NCBI RefSeq assembly: GCF_900312995.1
Contig: NZ_ONZI01000004.1
Coordinates: forward strand, 186,001 to 250,000
Reading direction: 5' to 3'
Origin: Kushneria phyllosphaerae
GTDB lineage: Bacteria; Pseudomonadota; Gammaproteobacteria; Pseudomonadales; Halomonadaceae
DNA length: 64,000 nt
Below are positions 19,964 to 27,830 of the stretch, piece by piece. Made by a program: the position numbers and the translations under genes. The notes below the pieces were generated by a model. It searched no databases and had not been told where the DNA came from. It was given only the letters and a program-made list of their open reading frames with translations. The number at the start of each line of letters is the position of its first letter. The first letter of the stretch is position 1.

Positions 19964-20806
19964 ATGACGTCATCCACACCACAGGAAACGCTTGAGGCTC
20001 TCGGCATCCGCATTACGGGATCTCCTGAACCTCTCGGTGGCGGAGACATAGGACAGGTCTGGCGAGTGGCCACCTCAGAGGGTGATTTACTGGTCAAGCA
20101 TGCCGGCCTGGCAGGTCTTGCGGCAGAAGCCGACGGCCTGAAAGCCCTGCAGAAAGCCAATACCGGGCTGATCATTCCGGAGATTGTGGGGGAGTTGCCC
20201 GGCGCGTTGGTCATGACCTGGCTGCCACCGAGCAGACCCGATCGGCAGGCGCAGGCAGATTTCGGCCGTGGGCTTCGCGTGCTGCATGCCCATACAAGCC
20301 CCGAACATGGCTGGCATCGCGATAATTTTGCCGGCACAACACCTCAAATCAATACCTGCCATGAAGATGGCCGTGTCTTTCAGCGCGAGTGCCGTCTGCT
20401 GCCGCTGGCGGCACTGTGCCTGCAAAAAAAGCGCATGGATCATGACCTGCATGATCAACTGGTTCAGGTGGCCAATGCACTGGAAAGCTGGCTGCCCGAT
20501 GCCCCCGCCAGCTTGGTTCACGGCGATCTATGGTCCGGCAACGTGCATTTCAGTATGCAGGGGCCGGCGCTGATTGATCCCGCCATCCACCGTCACTACC
20601 CGGAGGTAGACATTGCGCTACTGGAGCTTTTCGGCAGCCCTTCTGACGCCTTCCATGAGGCCTACTGGGACGGCAACGCCCCGGACGACTGGCCACGCCG
20701 GCGCACCCTGTTTCAGCTCTATCCACTGTTGAACCACCTGTACATGTTTGGCGGCAGTTACCATCAGGGTGTGCGCGCGACTATTGCACAGCTTCCCGGA
20801 AGCTGA
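19964..20806 (+). CDS. Fructosamine kinase family protein
   Basis: A 280-residue aminoglycoside-phosphotransferase-like kinase of the fructosamine/ribulosamine-3-kinase family, which phosphorylates glycated protein amines so that the sugar falls off. The catalytic loop is LVHGDLWSGNVHF (family HGDLWxGN) and the Mg-binding aspartate lies in ALIDPAIHRHYPEVDIALLELFG (read as LIDPA then EVDIA). Lys in LLVKHAG is the ATP-binding lysine. Start ATG 19964 follows GGAG; E. coli YniA (286 residues) is a close length match. It follows the Kef gene by 78 bases on the same strand. Confidence 0.9.
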   Translation: MTSSTPQETLEALGIRITGSPEPLGGGDIGQVWRVATSEGDLLVKHAGLAGLAAEADGLKALQKANTGLIIPEIVGELPGALVMTWLPPSRPDRQAQADFGRGLRVLHAHTSPEHGWHRDNFAGTTPQINTCHEDGRVFQRECRLLPLAALCLQKKRMDHDLHDQLVQVANALESWLPDAPASLVHGDLWSGNVHFSMQGPALIDPAIHRHYPEVDIALLELFGSPSDAFHEAYWDGNAPDDWPRRRTLFQLYPLLNHLYMFGGSYHQGVRATIAQLPGS

Positions 20807-21187
20807 AGGACAGCGCCCGTGGCGCGCCAGCGGTGATGGCCGTCCAGAGCAAATTCGAGCTCGATGCCGTTTCATGACTGGACCGCACAGGCTCATGAAC
20901 ATGATAGATAACGGTATAACGAGGCGTTCAAACAGAATACCGATCACGTCGAACATCACCCTCGAAGCTGGAGCAGCCATTGAACAGTTATTGGTCCAGC
21001 AAAAAAAGATTTCAAAGACAAACCTTACCGGTAATGTCGATGGCAGATTTCGCCCGAGATCCTGAAATGTTCCCGTGTCTGGACGACGGGCGTTGTGGTG
21101 GTCCCGGCGGCACTGCGTCATTCCCGGGCTGGGCCCGACGCGGGCGATCCATTAGGATACGGGCACTGCAACAAGGATCCGGACACC
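20807..21187. other. 381-base intergenic stretch with no convincing gene
   Basis: The stretch between the fructosamine kinase and acyltransferase genes has short open frames on both strands, none with recognisable residues or a good ribosome site. It includes a GGCGCGCC palindrome near its start but no T-run terminator. It should contain the promoter of the downstream four-gene envelope cluster; I could not pick a convincing -35/-10 pair. Confidence 0.5.
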
Positions 21188-22066
21188 ATGGCATGGCTCA
21201 AGGGCATCATCAGTATCGTGCTGCTGACCGGCAATACGCTGTTCTGGGGAATACCGCTGGTGACATTAAGTCTTTTGAAACTGGCCCTTCCCTTTCGGCG
21301 CGTCCAGAGGTGGCTGCTCAAGAGGCTGAACCGGGTTGCCAGCTGCTGGATCACGACCAATAACCTGTGGATACGCCACTGGCTCAAGCCGGACTGGCAT
21401 ATCTCCCTGCCCAACACGCTGTCCAGAGAGCGCCACTGGCTGGTCATTGCCAATCATCGAAGCTGGACGGACGTTATTGTCATGCTGTACGCCCTGCATG
21501 ATCGTTTGCCGATGCCGCGTTTTTTCATCAAGCGAGAGCTGATCTGGGTCCCCATTTTAGGGCTGGCCTGGTGGGCGCTCGAATTTCCCATGATGCGGCG
21601 CTACTCCGCCAGCCAGCTCAAGCGTCGTCCTCATCTGGCAAGGCATGACCTGCAAGCGACCCAAAAACTGCTGACCCATATCGACCGTACGCCTGTTACC
21701 ATCTACAACTTTGCCGAAGGCACCCGCTTTACCCGAGCCAAACATGAACAGCAGCAAAGTCCTTATCAACATCTTCTCAAGCCTCGTGCCGGCGGCTGTG
21801 CTCAGGTCATGACGATGATGGGGCATAAACTCTCCGGTATCATTGACGTCACTCTTGACTACCGTCATGGCCGATCAAGCTTTTGGGACCTGCTCTGCGG
21901 GCGAAGCGCAACCATTACCCTGACGGCGAGACGACTGGACATTCCGGAGTGGATGCCCGACGGGGACTATCTCAATGACACGCATTACAGGGAACGCTTT
22001 CAGGCATGGATCAATGCACTATGGCAGGAAAAGGATCAGCACCTCTCATGCACTACCGCTTCCTGA
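21188..22066 (+). CDS. 1-acylglycerol-phosphate acyltransferase-like protein (YihG type)
   Basis: A 292-residue membrane acyltransferase of the PlsC/LPLAT superfamily. Catalytic motif I is NHRSWTD (His90, Asp95) and the phosphate-binding block is FAEGTRF (177-181). An N-terminal hydrophobic segment (residues 5-32) anchors it. The overall pattern resembles E. coli YihG and YihG-like lysophosphatidic acid acyltransferases, which add an acyl chain at sn-2 in phospholipid synthesis. Start ATG 21188 follows AAGGAT; the longer frame from 21095 is unsupported. It overlaps the next gene by 19 bases, the first of three successive overlaps in a four-gene cluster. Confidence 0.88.
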   Translation: MAWLKGIISIVLLTGNTLFWGIPLVTLSLLKLALPFRRVQRWLLKRLNRVASCWITTNNLWIRHWLKPDWHISLPNTLSRERHWLVIANHRSWTDVIVMLYALHDRLPMPRFFIKRELIWVPILGLAWWALEFPMMRRYSASQLKRRPHLARHDLQATQKLLTHIDRTPVTIYNFAEGTRFTRAKHEQQQSPYQHLLKPRAGGCAQVMTMMGHKLSGIIDVTLDYRHGRSSFWDLLCGRSATITLTARRLDIPEWMPDGDYLNDTHYRERFQAWINALWQEKDQHLSCTTAS

Positions 22067-22896
22067 CCCTTTTAGTGCTCCTGTTGCTGACAGGCTGTGC
22101 CGGGCGCGGGATGAGCGGTGGCGGCGAAGCTGGGTATATCACTGTCCAGCGGGGCGACACCATGAGCGCCATCGCCCGGCAGGCCGGGGTACCACTGCTG
22201 CGGCTTCAACGATTCAATCCGGGCGTCAGGGCCAATGATATGCGCATCGGGCAGCAGTTGATGCTGCCGGGCCGCAATGAACGTGCCCCCGGCAGCGGGC
22301 AATACCGCTACTCGGTGAGAAGCGGCGATACGCTGGGGAGAATTGCAGGCCACTTCGGTACGTCCAGCAGCCGTATCACTGCTGCCAACAATGGTATTGA
22401 TCCCAACCGCTTGCGGGTCGGGCAAATGCTGACAGTCCCGATGGGCAGCGCTTCTGCCTCAACGGCTTCACGCGCCACCGGCGCTCAGACCACGGCAGTC
22501 CCCGCCAGCGCATTGCCCAGTGGCGCAGGCCCATGGGCGTGGCCGCTGCGTGGGGCTCAGGTACAGCGGGAGTTCGGCAGGGACGGCCGCAATGCCCTGC
22601 AGCCCATGCTGATGTCCGCCGGGAGTGATCACACGGCTCGGGCCGTGGCCTCCGGTACCGTGCGTTTTGCGGGTACCATGCGACAGCTCGGCGGCGTCGT
22701 CATCGTGCATCATGACAAGAACCTGCAAAGCGTCTATGCCCAGTGCGACCGAATCAACGTCAGCAATGGCCAGCGCGTCAGTGCCGGCACGCCCGTTTGC
22801 GAGGTGCGCCGCGATTCAGGCACCGGTCGCCATGATCTGCTTTTTGACACACGCAATGCGGGCCGTCCCTTCAACCCCAGGCAGATTGTGCGATGA
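22048..22896 (+). CDS. Lipoprotein with two LysM domains and a degenerate M23 domain (NlpD/EnvC-like)
   Basis: A 282-residue predicted outer-membrane lipoprotein: hydrophobic signal then lipobox LLTGC with Cys17. Two LysM peptidoglycan-binding domains follow (about residues 29-75 and 85-131, both with GDT and GQ-L-P), then a linker and a LytM/M23-like domain (about 165-280). The M23 zinc ligands are not intact: the HxGxD position reads SAGSDHTAR, and the HxH position reads YAQCDRI. As in NlpD and EnvC, this suggests a non-catalytic activator of amidases rather than a hydrolase. ATG 22048 follows AAGGAT and overlaps the acyltransferase gene. It is not next to rpoS/surE, so it is not the standard nlpD locus. 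Confidence 0.85.
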   Translation: MHYRFLTLLVLLLLTGCAGRGMSGGGEAGYITVQRGDTMSAIARQAGVPLLRLQRFNPGVRANDMRIGQQLMLPGRNERAPGSGQYRYSVRSGDTLGRIAGHFGTSSSRITAANNGIDPNRLRVGQMLTVPMGSASASTASRATGAQTTAVPASALPSGAGPWAWPLRGAQVQREFGRDGRNALQPMLMSAGSDHTARAVASGTVRFAGTMRQLGGVVIVHHDKNLQSVYAQCDRINVSNGQRVSAGTPVCEVRRDSGTGRHDLLFDTRNAGRPFNPRQIVR

Positions 22897-24140
22897 CACA
22901 CGACACAACAACGTCACATGATCGCCCCGCGACCGTCATGAACGACAACCATACTGATCAACATACCGATGATCTCCGGATAGCAGTTTCCCGGACACCA
23001 ATGAAGGTCGCTTTTGTGAGCGAAACCTGGGCCCCCGAAATCAATGGCGTTACGCACACCCTTGGCCATCTGGCGCGCCATCTCAAGGCGCGCGGGATAT
23101 CATTGCAGCTGATTCGCCCCCGACCCCGGACCGATCATCATGATGAGCTCATGAGTGAAGAGCTGCAGGTCGGTGCCATTCCCATTCCGGATTATGACGG
23201 GGTCAGCATGGGGTTTCCGGCGCCTCGCAAGATTGGCAGGCTATGGCGGGATCATCGCCCGGATGTGGTCTATATCGCGACAGAAGGCCCGCTCGGGCTT
23301 TCTGCGCTCAATCAGGCGCGCCGAATGGGGATTCCGGTGATCAGCGGTTTCCATACCAACTTTGACCAGTACAGCCGTCACTACATCATGCTGAAAGTGC
23401 TCAGCCCTTTGGTAAGGCCCTTTCTACGACGTTTTCACAATCGCTCAACCTTGACCCTGGTCCCCACCAGAGCCCAGGCGGACAATCTCGCCCACTATGG
23501 TTATGACAATGTTAAGGTGATGAGTAGAGGGCTGGATTGCGAACGTTTTTCACCCGAGCAGCGGGACACGTCGCTGCGCGAGCAGTGGGGCGCTGATGAA
23601 GACACTCCCGTTGCCCTTCACGTCGGACGCCTGGCGGCCGAGAAAAACGTTTTGCTGCTGATCGACACCCTTGAGGCCATGCGCGCGCGTCAGCCTGACC
23701 TCAAGGCTGTACTGGTCGGTGACGGACCGCAGCGTGCCCTGCTGGAAAAGCGTCTTCCCTGGGCGCACTTTGCAGGGTTCCAGCGTGATCGGGCGCTGGC
23801 CAGACACTACGCCAGTGCCGACATCTTTTTGTTTCCGTCGCTGTCGGAAACCTTTGGCAATGTTGTCATTGAGGCGATGGCCAGCGGACTGGCGGTCGCT
23901 GCCTTTGATTATGCCGCCGCAGGCGAGCTGATTTGCGAGGATATACAGGGTAAGCTTGCCGGCCCTGACAGACCGGCACAGTTTATCGAAGCCGCCGTGG
24001 CGCTCTGTGATGACATGGCATCGGCCCGGGAAATGGGTCGCGCTGCCTGTGAGCGGGTACATACACTGGGCTGGCCAAAGATTGGCGACGCCTTTATTGA
24101 ATATCTGCGTCAGGCACAGGAGGTGAACGATGGCAGGTGA
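22893..24140 (+). CDS. GT4-family glycosyltransferase (MgtA-like)
   Basis: A 415-residue GT-B retaining glycosyltransferase. FVSETWAPEINGVTHTLGHLA is the glycine-containing N-terminal acceptor loop seen in GDP-mannose-dependent mannosyltransferases and glucuronosyl-diacylglycerol synthases, HVGRLAAEKN is the donor-domain start, and SETFGNVVIEAMASGLAV is the EX7E nucleotide-sugar motif. The first 35 residues are hydrophilic and poorly conserved, so translation could instead begin at the Met in TPMKVAF; I keep ATG 22893 because it overlaps the previous stop as ATGA. It overlaps the PAP2 gene by 11 bases. Acceptor is probably a membrane lipid, by family and neighbours. Confidence 0.87.
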   Translation: MTHDTTTSHDRPATVMNDNHTDQHTDDLRIAVSRTPMKVAFVSETWAPEINGVTHTLGHLARHLKARGISLQLIRPRPRTDHHDELMSEELQVGAIPIPDYDGVSMGFPAPRKIGRLWRDHRPDVVYIATEGPLGLSALNQARRMGIPVISGFHTNFDQYSRHYIMLKVLSPLVRPFLRRFHNRSTLTLVPTRAQADNLAHYGYDNVKVMSRGLDCERFSPEQRDTSLREQWGADEDTPVALHVGRLAAEKNVLLLIDTLEAMRARQPDLKAVLVGDGPQRALLEKRLPWAHFAGFQRDRALARHYASADIFLFPSLSETFGNVVIEAMASGLAVAAFDYAAAGELICEDIQGKLAGPDRPAQFIEAAVALCDDMASAREMGRAACERVHTLGWPKIGDAFIEYLRQAQEVNDGR

Positions 24141-24699
24141 ACGACTGATTCCGGTATTTAAAAGACTTGATACGCTCGAGTGGAAAGCCTGCAACAAGCT
24201 GGCGCGTCTTGGCGCCTATCGTCCGCTTCTTTTTGTTCTGCGCTGGGCAAGCCGTCTGGGTGATGCGCCGGCATGGATCGTCATGTGCCTGAGCATTCCG
24301 CTGCTGACACAGTGGTGGTACGGCTGGTTTCTGGGGGTCTGCTTTGGCCTTTCAGCAGCGGTAGGCGGTATCCTGTATCGCCTGCTTAAAAACCGCCTGT
24401 GCCGCGAACGCCCCTATATCTCCTTTGAAATCCCCTGCACCATGCCGCCACTGGATCGCTACAGCTTTCCCAGCGGCCACACCCTTCATGCCGTGATGTT
24501 CACCACGCTGGCAGCCTTGTTCGTGCCCCAGCTGCTGATTGTAGTGGCCCCTTTTGCCGTGCTGGTCATGCTCTCTCGCGTCATACTGGGGCTTCACTAT
24601 ATTACCGATGTCGCGGCAGGTGCCCTGATCGGCTTTGTACTGGCGCATGGCATGGCACTGATCATTGTCGCTCTGCGCGGCATGCTGTTTGGCATGTAA
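24130..24699 (+). CDS. PAP2-family membrane phosphatase
   Basis: A 189-residue integral membrane phosphatase with the three PAP2 motifs: KNRLCRERP (Lys87, Arg94), PSGH (114-117) and SRVILGLHYITD (Arg150, His156, Asp160). These catalyse removal of phosphate from lipid phosphates such as phosphatidate, PGP or undecaprenyl pyrophosphate. Four to five hydrophobic helices surround the motifs. ATG 24130 lies within the end of the glycosyltransferase gene (overlap 11 bases) after CAGGAGG. A terminator follows at 24730. Pairing with a GT4 lipid glycosyltransferase suggests it makes the lipid acceptor (for instance diacylglycerol) or recycles a carrier; this is inference. Confidence 0.9.
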   Translation: MAGERLIPVFKRLDTLEWKACNKLARLGAYRPLLFVLRWASRLGDAPAWIVMCLSIPLLTQWWYGWFLGVCFGLSAAVGGILYRLLKNRLCRERPYISFEIPCTMPPLDRYSFPSGHTLHAVMFTTLAALFVPQLLIVVAPFAVLVMLSRVILGLHYITDVAAGALIGFVLAHGMALIIVALRGMLFGM

Positions 24700-24729
24700 C
24701 CAGTAACTCCGCACTGAAATGATCTGCAA

Positions 24730-24759
24730 GCCGGCGCCTGTCATGGCGCCGGCTTTTTT
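24730..24759 (+). terminator. Rho-independent terminator after PAP2 gene
   Basis: A GC-rich 9-bp stem (GCCGGCGCC / GGCGCCGGC, loop TGTCAT) with six T residues after it, 30 bases past the PAP2 stop. It closes the acyltransferase-LysM-GT4-PAP2 transcript. Confidence 0.92.
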
Positions 24760-24976
24760 ATAAGTAGAAATTCTCCCGCCAGCCCTGCCTTCTTTAACTT
24801 TGGTAACGCCCCGGACTAACGTCTTACAGCCAGATACGTCGTATTACTGAATGCTGTGTCAGACATAATCATAAAAACAGGTCGGGAACGATGGCGCACC
24901 ACACTGCCCCGCATGCAACCCATGCAAGGCTGAAATGCCCGTTGCCTTCTCCTGCCTGATTCAACGGAGCATGCAC

Positions 24977-25996
24977 ATGAAGATCACCCTGCCGCTGAAA
25001 GCTGGCGCCTTTCTTGTTCTTGGGGCGTTTGCACTTAACGCCTATAGCGCCGAATACGAATGGAAATTTCAGGCCTCGGAAACTTCTGGAGAACCCAGTT
25101 TCAAGATCAAGCAGGAATGGGCTGACAGGATCAAAACGATGACCGATGGCCGCGTGGCCATTGAGGTGATGCCGATCAATGCCGTGGTGGGGCCTACCGA
25201 AACCCTGCAGGCGGTCAGCGCCGGGATACTGCAGGGTCATATGACAGACCCCAGCTATTTCTCGGGCCAGAACCCCGCCTTTGGCATGCTGGGCAACCTG
25301 GTGGGCGCCTGGCAAAACCCCTACGACTTCCTGGAATACATGAAGTATGCCGGCGGCGAAGACCTCTACAACGAGCTGGTCGAACCCTATGGTGTACACC
25401 TGATCTCGGCGGCCACCTTCCCGCTGGAATCCGTCCCCTCCACGGTGGAAATCAAGACCATAGAGGACTTCAAGGGCCTCAAGATTCGCGCCCCGCAGGG
25501 CATGGTGTACAACATTTTCGAGCGTATTGGCGCCACGCCGGTCAACCTGCCGGGCTCGGAAGTCTATACCGGCCTTGAAAAGGGCGTGATTGATGCCGCC
25601 GACTCCACGGTCCTTTCCAACAACGATGCCCAGGGGCTTCACCAGTTCGCGCCCTATCCACTCTATCCCGGCTTCCACTCCATGCCCATGATCGCAGTAT
25701 CGATCAACAAGCAGATATGGGATGGCCTGCCGCAGGATCTACAGGTCACGCTCAAGACCTCCTTTGATCGTATGGCCTACGACCTGATCGCGCGCCTCAA
25801 GGCCCTGGATCTCGAGACGCTGGCCAAGCTCGAAAAGGATCCCGATGTGCACCCTTATGATTTGCCACCGGAAGAGCGCAAAAAGTTTCGCCAGGCGGCC
25901 GAGAAGGAGTGGCAGGAATGGGCCGGCCGCAATGACATGACCCAAAAGATTTATGATTCGGCCACCGGGTTTCTGCGCTCACGTGACCTGCTTTGA
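24977..25996 (+). CDS. TRAP transporter substrate-binding protein, first of two (DctP family)
   Basis: A 339-residue periplasmic receptor of a tripartite ATP-independent transporter. A signal peptide (MKITLPLKAG... to about NAYSA) precedes the mature start EYEWKFQASE. The ligand-anion-binding Arg is in GLKIRAPQGM, followed by PVNLPGSEVYTGLEKGVIDAAD, a TakP-like pattern rather than C4-dicarboxylate DctP or ectoine TeaA. This points towards 2-oxo acids or related monocarboxylates, but only tentatively. Start ATG 24977 is chosen because GGAG lies seven bases before it; ATG 24971 is too close. It is followed 55 bases later by a close paralogue. Confidence 0.92.
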   Translation: MKITLPLKAGAFLVLGAFALNAYSAEYEWKFQASETSGEPSFKIKQEWADRIKTMTDGRVAIEVMPINAVVGPTETLQAVSAGILQGHMTDPSYFSGQNPAFGMLGNLVGAWQNPYDFLEYMKYAGGEDLYNELVEPYGVHLISAATFPLESVPSTVEIKTIEDFKGLKIRAPQGMVYNIFERIGATPVNLPGSEVYTGLEKGVIDAADSTVLSNNDAQGLHQFAPYPLYPGFHSMPMIAVSINKQIWDGLPQDLQVTLKTSFDRMAYDLIARLKALDLETLAKLEKDPDVHPYDLPPEERKKFRQAAEKEWQEWAGRNDMTQKIYDSATGFLRSRDLL

Positions 25997-26051
25997 TCGC
26001 AGCACACGACCACTCGGACCATACCGATAACAACGACAAGGGAAATTCATC

Positions 26052-27110
26052 ATGTCTATCCGCTTTCCGCTAAAAGCCTGTCTTCTCATCACACTGGGCA
26101 GTACAGCGTTTACTGCTCAGGCCGCCGAATATGAATGGACGTTTCAAACGTCGGAAACCTCCGGTGAGCCGCAGTTTGAAATGAAAAAGGCATGGGCCGA
26201 CAACGTGGAGAAAATGTCGAACGGTCGTATTGCCATCGAAATTCTCCCCGTCGGGGCCGTGGTACAGGCCAATCAAACCCTGCAGGCCGTGCGCTCCGGC
26301 ATCCTGCAGGGGCACCTGACCGACCCCAGCTACTTCACCGGACAGGATCCGGCCTTTGGCATGATGGGAAACCTGGTCGGTGCCTGGAGCGACCCCTACG
26401 ACTTTCTTGATTACATGAACAATGCCGGCGGTGAAGCGCTCTATAACAAGCTGGTCGAACCCTACGGACTTCATCTGATCGGCGCGGCCGCCACAGGCCT
26501 TGAGTCCCTGCCCTCAAGCAAGCCGATCCACTCCATCGCAGACATGAAAGGGCTCAAACTGCGGGCGCCGGAAGGCATGGTCTACAACATCTTCGAAAAA
26601 GCAGGCGCCACGCCGGTCAACCTGCCGGGCTCGGAGGTCTATACGGGGCTTGAAAAGGGGGTTATCGATGCCGCCGATTACACGGTCTTTGCCACCAACC
26701 AGGCGCAGGGGCTGCATGATTTTGCGCCCTATCCGCTTTACCCCGGCTTCCACTCCCTGCCCATGGTCGCCGTCTCGATCAATAACGACATCTGGAAGAG
26801 TCTGCCGACTGACCTGCAGGCCATGCTGACCACCTCGGTGGATGCGCTGGCCTACGAAATGGTCGCCGAACTGAAAACACGCGATCTGGAGGCGGTACGT
26901 CAGGCCCGCCAGAACCCGGACATCGAGATTATCGATCTCTCTCAGGAAGAGCGTGCGAAATTTCGTGATATCGCCCGCAAGGAGTGGGCCGAGTGGGCCA
27001 GGCGCAACGACATAACCCGTGAGTACTATGACTCGGTCGTGGCTTACCTTCAGGCGCACAACCTGCTGCCTGCAGAAGACAGCAATGAAGACTCAGACAC
27101 GTCATCCTGA
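26052..27110 (+). CDS. TRAP transporter substrate-binding protein, second of two (DctP family)
   Basis: A 352-residue paralogue of the preceding receptor, by eye well over half identical along the mature chain (for example both have ATPVNLPGSEVYTGLEKGV). A signal peptide ends near AQAAEYEW. The binding Arg is kept in GLKLRAPEGM. Differences include SADYTVF-type changes at the pocket (DYTVFATNQ against DSTVLSNND) and a 13-residue acidic, Ser-rich C-terminal tail not present in the first copy. The start follows AAGGGAAA. The duplication suggests either a broadened ligand range or dosage; the pocket differences favour the former (inference). Confidence 0.92.
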   Translation: MSIRFPLKACLLITLGSTAFTAQAAEYEWTFQTSETSGEPQFEMKKAWADNVEKMSNGRIAIEILPVGAVVQANQTLQAVRSGILQGHLTDPSYFTGQDPAFGMMGNLVGAWSDPYDFLDYMNNAGGEALYNKLVEPYGLHLIGAAATGLESLPSSKPIHSIADMKGLKLRAPEGMVYNIFEKAGATPVNLPGSEVYTGLEKGVIDAADYTVFATNQAQGLHDFAPYPLYPGFHSLPMVAVSINNDIWKSLPTDLQAMLTTSVDALAYEMVAELKTRDLEAVRQARQNPDIEIIDLSQEERAKFRDIARKEWAEWARRNDITREYYDSVVAYLQAHNLLPAEDSNEDSDTSS

Positions 27111-27128
27111 TTGAACAGTCCTTGCGCA

Positions 27129-27159
27129 GGCACGGCCAGATGCACGATATGGCCGTGCC
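27129..27159 (+). promoter_or_regulatory. Intercistronic hairpin between TRAP receptor and permease genes
   Basis: A 10-bp perfect stem (GGCACGGCCA / TGGCCGTGCC) with an 11-base loop lies between the second receptor gene and dctQ and lacks a T-run. Such hairpins often protect the 3' end of receptor mRNA so that binding protein exceeds permease; here that is inference from position. Confidence 0.5.
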
Positions 27160-27197
27160 ATCCTCCGATTGATCTTATCTGACACAGAGGATGTCCC

Positions 27198-27830
27198 ATG
27201 TCCAAAGATCCTCACCGCCAGCATGGCGTTATCGAAGCAGACGAGGAAGAACTCGCGCGTTCGAACCCGGACCATATCGATCGTGCCCCGGACCCGGTAC
27301 GCAGCTTTCTCGACCGCGGCGTGGTGTGGTGCGCTCGTGGCGCTGCCTGGCTGATCTTTGCTGCCATGGCCGTCAGCGTTTATGAAGTGCTCATGCGTTA
27401 CGGCTTTAACTCTCCCACCTCGTGGGTGCACGAAAGCGTCGTGATGCTGGTGGCCGTCAGTTTTGCGCTCGGTGGGCCGGCAGCGCTGGCCAGTAATCGC
27501 CATATCCGTGTGCGCGTTCTCTATGACAGTGCCGGTCCGCGCCTGCGGCTCTGGCTGGACCGTTTCAATGATCTTGTGACCTTTGGCTTTTGTCTGGCCA
27601 TGAGCTACGCCGCCTTCACCATGTTCTGGGACGCCTCGCACAACCCTCTGGGGGCATGGCAACTGGAACGCTCCGGCACCTCTTGGAACCCGCCGTTTCC
27701 AGCGCTGGTGAAAGGCATCATCATGGCGTCATTGATGATCATGTGCGTCCAGTCCCTGGTCCATTTCATTCAGTCCCTGCGAGGCAGGCCTGCCGAGACG
27801 CGGCACAATGACGGGGAGACAGCGTCATGA
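27198..27830 (+). CDS. TRAP transporter small permease (DctQ family)
   Basis: A 210-residue small TRAP subunit. After a hydrophilic N-terminus of about 45 residues, four hydrophobic helices are visible, with YEVLMRYGFNSPTSWVHE in the first loop, the typical DctQ 'EVxxRY-F--P--W--E' pattern. It forms the complex with the large permease in the inner membrane. Its stop overlaps the next gene's start (ATGA at 27827), so the two are translationally coupled, as is usual. The N-terminal extension is somewhat long for the family. Confidence 0.92.
   Translation: MSKDPHRQHGVIEADEEELARSNPDHIDRAPDPVRSFLDRGVVWCARGAAWLIFAAMAVSVYEVLMRYGFNSPTSWVHESVVMLVAVSFALGGPAALASNRHIRVRVLYDSAGPRLRLWLDRFNDLVTFGFCLAMSYAAFTMFWDASHNPLGAWQLERSGTSWNPPFPALVKGIIMASLMIMCVQSLVHFIQSLRGRPAETRHNDGETAS

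Noticed and set aside
20618..21121. Minus-strand frame crossing the 381-base gap
   Set aside because: Its larger part is antisense to the fructosamine kinase, and the remainder has no recognisable residues or ribosome site.
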